64,000 bases of DNA from Phalacrocorax aristotelis. Lineage: Eukaryota > Chordata > Aves > Suliformes > Phalacrocoracidae. Shown piece by piece: positions 61,625-64,000 of the stretch. Below the pieces are notes generated by a model, which was not told the DNA's origin, did no database searches, and saw only the letters and a list, made by a program, of their open reading frames with translations. Both the position numbers and the translations under genes were made by a program. The stretch spans positions 7,501 through 71,500 of the forward strand of contig NW_027441229.1 in NCBI RefSeq assembly GCF_949628215.1, given 5' to 3'. The first letter of the stretch is position 1; every line of letters starts with the position of its first letter.

Positions 61625-61642
61625 GCCCCACGTTGGGCACCA
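61625..61642 (-). other. Primer-binding site, tRNA-Lys-like
   Basis: TGGTGCCCAACGTGGGGC lies 7 nt after the 5' LTR. It differs by one base (C to T at position 4, which still allows a G-U pair) from the site complementary to tRNA-Lys1,2 used by Mason-Pfizer monkey virus. ERV-L was named for a leucine primer, so this is a departure. The leader from here to the gag ATG is only 40 nt. Confidence 0.85.
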
Positions 61643-61649
61643 AAAAGAC

Positions 61650-62147
61650 TGTCGTGGTTTAGCGGCAGCTCAGCCCCACACAGTCGCTCGCTCACTCCCC
61701 CACCGGTAGATGGGGGAGAGAATCAGAAGGGTAACGCTCGTGGGTTGGGATAAGAACAGTTTAATAATGAAAATTAAAAGAAACAACAGTAGAAATGCAA
61801 TGTAAAGGAGAACAACGAGAGGCGCAAAGCCCCGGGGGAGGGGGGAAGGGAGGGGAGAGGGGGAACGAACCGCCGGAACAAACCGCACGCGCCGCAGCCG
61901 CTCGCCGCCCGCCGACCCGACGCCGCACCGCCCCCGCGCTGCCACTGCCCCCCCTCAATATACTGGTCATGGTGTCACATGGTATGGAATGAACCTGCCA
62001 TTGGCCAGTCGGGGTCAGCCGCCCCCACCATGGCCCTGCCCCTCCCAGCCCCCCCTGCCACGCCACGCGGCAGAGCGCGGGAAGCTGGAAAGGTAGCTGA
62101 CCCCCACAGTGAGGAGAATTAACCCCTTCTCAGCCAAAACCAGCACA
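61650..62147 (-). mobile_element. Provirus 5' LTR
   Basis: 498 bp with intact ends, same signals as the 3' copy: TATA-like GTATATTG near 61957-61963 and ATTAAA near 61762. It would drive transcription leftward through gag and pol. Confidence 0.95.
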
Positions 62148-62152
62148 ACGCT
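62148..62152 (+). repeat. Target-site duplication, right
   Basis: ACGCT, matching 55623-55627. Removing the provirus and one copy restores GATCCACGCTTTAAACTG, which continues the old satellite alignment across the site. Confidence 0.92.
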
Positions 62153-63130
62153 TTAAACTGTAACGCAAAAAGAAGCACCCGATGGGCGCCGGCCCCACAA
62201 TTAGAACCTTGCCAGCCCCTAGGGATAGCGCTGTGCTCCTGAGAGCAAAGAGAACAAAGTCACCAGCCCCATGCGCCCCCTCACTGCGACCCAGCTCGCC
62301 TGAAATGCTCCTCAAATAGCCTTCGGTCGCATCTTCCCTTTAATCCTGCACACGGACCCGCCACCTTAGTGTGCTCTACTCAGCTCTGCTCTGTCACCCT
62401 GCACAGCTCCATCTTCATCCTCTGCAAGAACAGCATGATAGAACAAGTCACCTGGACGCACAGCAACAGCTTAACCATTCCACAGGTCTTGCTTCCACGT
62501 AGGAACACCATCTAGAGCCCAACTACTGCATGCCATTAAAGGAAATACCTTCAATCAAATGCTAAGCCCCACGCACGTACAAGCTTGAACAGCTGAGAGA
62601 TGCCCTCTGCTCAGCTAGCACTCTAGCTGCCTCTCCCAGACAGCTACGGTCATCCCCTCGGCACCCACAAAACGCCCCGGAAATTACCATCCTCGCCCGC
62701 TGGCAACGGCCACTCGCTCCGATGAGGGTTGTACGGGCGTTGCCAAAACAGTCTATGCATATTAACATTAACCATATACTCTTATTGCTATTCTTTCCCC
62801 CGCTCTACCATTGCTACACCCCCAGGCGGAGCAGCTCTGACACAGGCATCGACGTGCACGGACCGACACCGCTCACAAATACTACAAGCGACGCGATCGA
62901 GGCACCTAAGAAAACTCTCACCGAGACGACGGACTTCCGGCCCAGAGATGCCACCGGGCGAGAAGACCTATACGGCAGCGAGGAAGAAGCTATAGCATCC
63001 GCAGAGAAGTCACGTACCATCATCACCTGCGATGAAACCATATACCCACAACTAGGACGATGCACGAGCGACAAGCCACTCTTAAAGACCTCAGAACGTA
63101 CAGGTGCAGGGAACAGGTCCCAGAAAAGGG
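62148..63130 (+). repeat. Ancient macrosatellite units, right of provirus
   Basis: 62148-62265 continues the unit interrupted at 55627 (CACCCGATGGGCGCC at 62176-62190, then CTCCTGAGAGCAAAGAGAAC). From 62265 a second unit follows, shortened by two internal deletions: the GCGACCCAGCTCGCCTGAAA block is joined to CGCATCTTCCC, then ACAAGTCACCTGGACGCACA, CTAGCACTCTAGCTGCC and CTACAAGCGACGCG blocks follow in unit order. The segment 62752-62800 matches the right-edge copy near 38800 better than the array unit. Confidence 0.75.
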
Positions 63131-63957
63131 CCCTCCGTATTCAGACTGCTCTTCAGCAGCAGTACTGAGGCCGCCTTAATCACCGCCGCAAAAATATGAC
63201 CTTCTATAAAGGTCTAATATTTCAGACACAAGACAAATCTATGCAGTAGACTTAAAATGCGAGAAAGGAAGCTCTCGGTTACCATTATGCCGATGAGCCA
63301 GGGCTTGCAAAACCCTCAATATTGCTACCTAGGTGCCTGCTCAGCACGGAGAACAACAGACACATCGAGACCCAAGTACAGTAAGGAACAGACTACAAAA
63401 TCCACACAACAGCACAAGCACAGGCAGGAACTCCCCTGCCTGGCAGATGCTTCTGTTTTGCAGAAAGGACACCACAACCTCCCTCGGCCCAAACGTGTCC
63501 GGTCTCTGAACGGTACCCTCCACTGATTTTACAACCCCTGCCTGCCCCACCTGCGCTTCCCCCAACCGACCGGCCACCTGCACAAAGACAGCATCGGCCC
63601 CTCAGCTTCCCTTCCAAATCCGGGGGCTCAAAAGCCATCCTTTAAGAAGGCCACACAGGCTATGTAGGATGGGGCTGTGGTCACACGGATACTCTTCATC
63701 TCCAAATGTGCGGTGCCATCACTCAGCGTCACACCACTCAACGCCGGCCACTTCCGCAACAACAGCCTCCTCGGAAGCGCCGTGAACTTCCGCTCCCCCA
63801 CGCTCTAATGAGGCTGGATGTCGTGGCCGCCGCCACCTACGGTGCCTAGAGAACCAGAGAGACAAGGCGACCCCTGCGCCTGGAAGCGGCCGCCCGCTCA
63901 CAAACAATTCCACACCTCAAGAATAACAGCTGCTACGGTTTCCTGTTCATCGCTCAC
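63131..63957. other. GC- and CpG-rich stretch, possible promoter region
   Basis: No gene is recognised. From about 63700 CpG density rises and ETS-type cores (ACTTCCG at about 63749 and 63787, CGGAAGCG at 63773) appear, as in CpG-island promoters. This may be a promoter or first intron of a neighbouring gene to the right. Confidence 0.4.
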
Positions 63958-63984
63958 CTTGCCCGATGAGCTCGGGGCAGACAT
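63958..63984 (-). CDS. Possible start exon of a minus-strand gene
   Basis: ATG (63984) opens nine codons, MSAPSSSGK, ending at a strong donor AAG|GTGAGC (63958/63957). The ATG has A at -3. The position beside a CpG-rich stretch fits a first coding exon whose 5' UTR and promoter lie beyond the right edge. The gene is not recognised, and 27 nt is little evidence. Confidence 0.25.
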
Positions 63985-64000
63985 CCTGCTTTGCATATAG

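Larger units (their letters stand above)
55628..62147 (-). mobile_element. ERV-L-type endogenous provirus, nearly intact, no env
   Basis: A 6520-bp element: 5' LTR (61650-62147), primer-binding site, gag, one amber codon, pro-pol, polypurine tract, 3' LTR (55628-56125), flanked by ACGCT duplications. The LTRs differ at two positions (55852-region A/G and 55914-region G/A), so the insertion is young. Both frames are open throughout. The reverse transcriptase/integrase order and the LTR start place it with avian class III (ERV-L) elements; the class call is from recognition, not alignment. No env and no dUTPase are present, so spread would be by retrotransposition within cells. Confidence 0.95.

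Noticed and set aside
59694..61695. gag and pol starts at the upstream ends of the open frames (GTG at 61695 and 59694)
   Set aside because: The GTG at 61695 lies in the LTR before the primer-binding site, so the first ATG after it (61584) is the better gag start. pol lacks an ATG and is better explained by amber readthrough.

Overview
The window looks like avian nuclear DNA. The evidence is CR1 LINE copies (one long, one nested, two 3' stubs), an ERV-L-type provirus whose LTR begins TGTGCTGGTTTTGGCTGAG as in many bird ERV-L LTRs, and no Alu or L1. No RNA genes and no complete host protein gene were found. The species and chromosome cannot be named from the sequence alone.

Layout. 1-2397: C/A-rich sequence ending in a decayed satellite copy. 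2398-37993: a near-uniform tandem array (macrosatellite) with a unit of about 2.15 kb, 16 full units plus a partial unit at each end. The array is CpG-rich, strongly strand-asymmetric (C and A on the + strand) and carries G-quadruplex-type G runs on the - strand in every unit. The many ORFs in it are by-products of composition and are not annotated as genes. 37994-38860: another decayed satellite copy, joined out of register. 39290-39567: a TATA-type promoter followed by a short exon-like reading frame for a hydrophobic signal or signal-anchor segment. 40330-46400: a purine-rich degenerate minisatellite (about 80 bp, arranged as about 158-bp dimers), split by a long broken CR1 that itself carries a nested reverse-strand CR1. 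47275-52915: two diverged copies of a segmental duplication about 3.57 kb apart, with a solo LTR between them; copy B keeps a plausible minus-strand internal exon. 53890-63130: very old satellite units.

A young provirus (55628-62147, minus strand) is inserted in those old units. Its two LTRs differ at 2 of 498 positions and its 5-bp target duplications are intact. It encodes Gag (622 aa with an unusual multi-hydrophobic N terminus) and, after a single in-frame amber codon, a protease-reverse transcriptase-RNase H-integrase polyprotein with all hallmark catalytic residues present. It has no env and no dUTPase.

The last 850 bp are GC- and CpG-rich, with a possible minus-strand first coding exon at the very end.

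The most interesting objects are the macrosatellite (possibly a transcribed or sex-linked regulatory array, unproven) and the provirus with a membrane-type Gag. All alignments here were made by eye; no database search was run.
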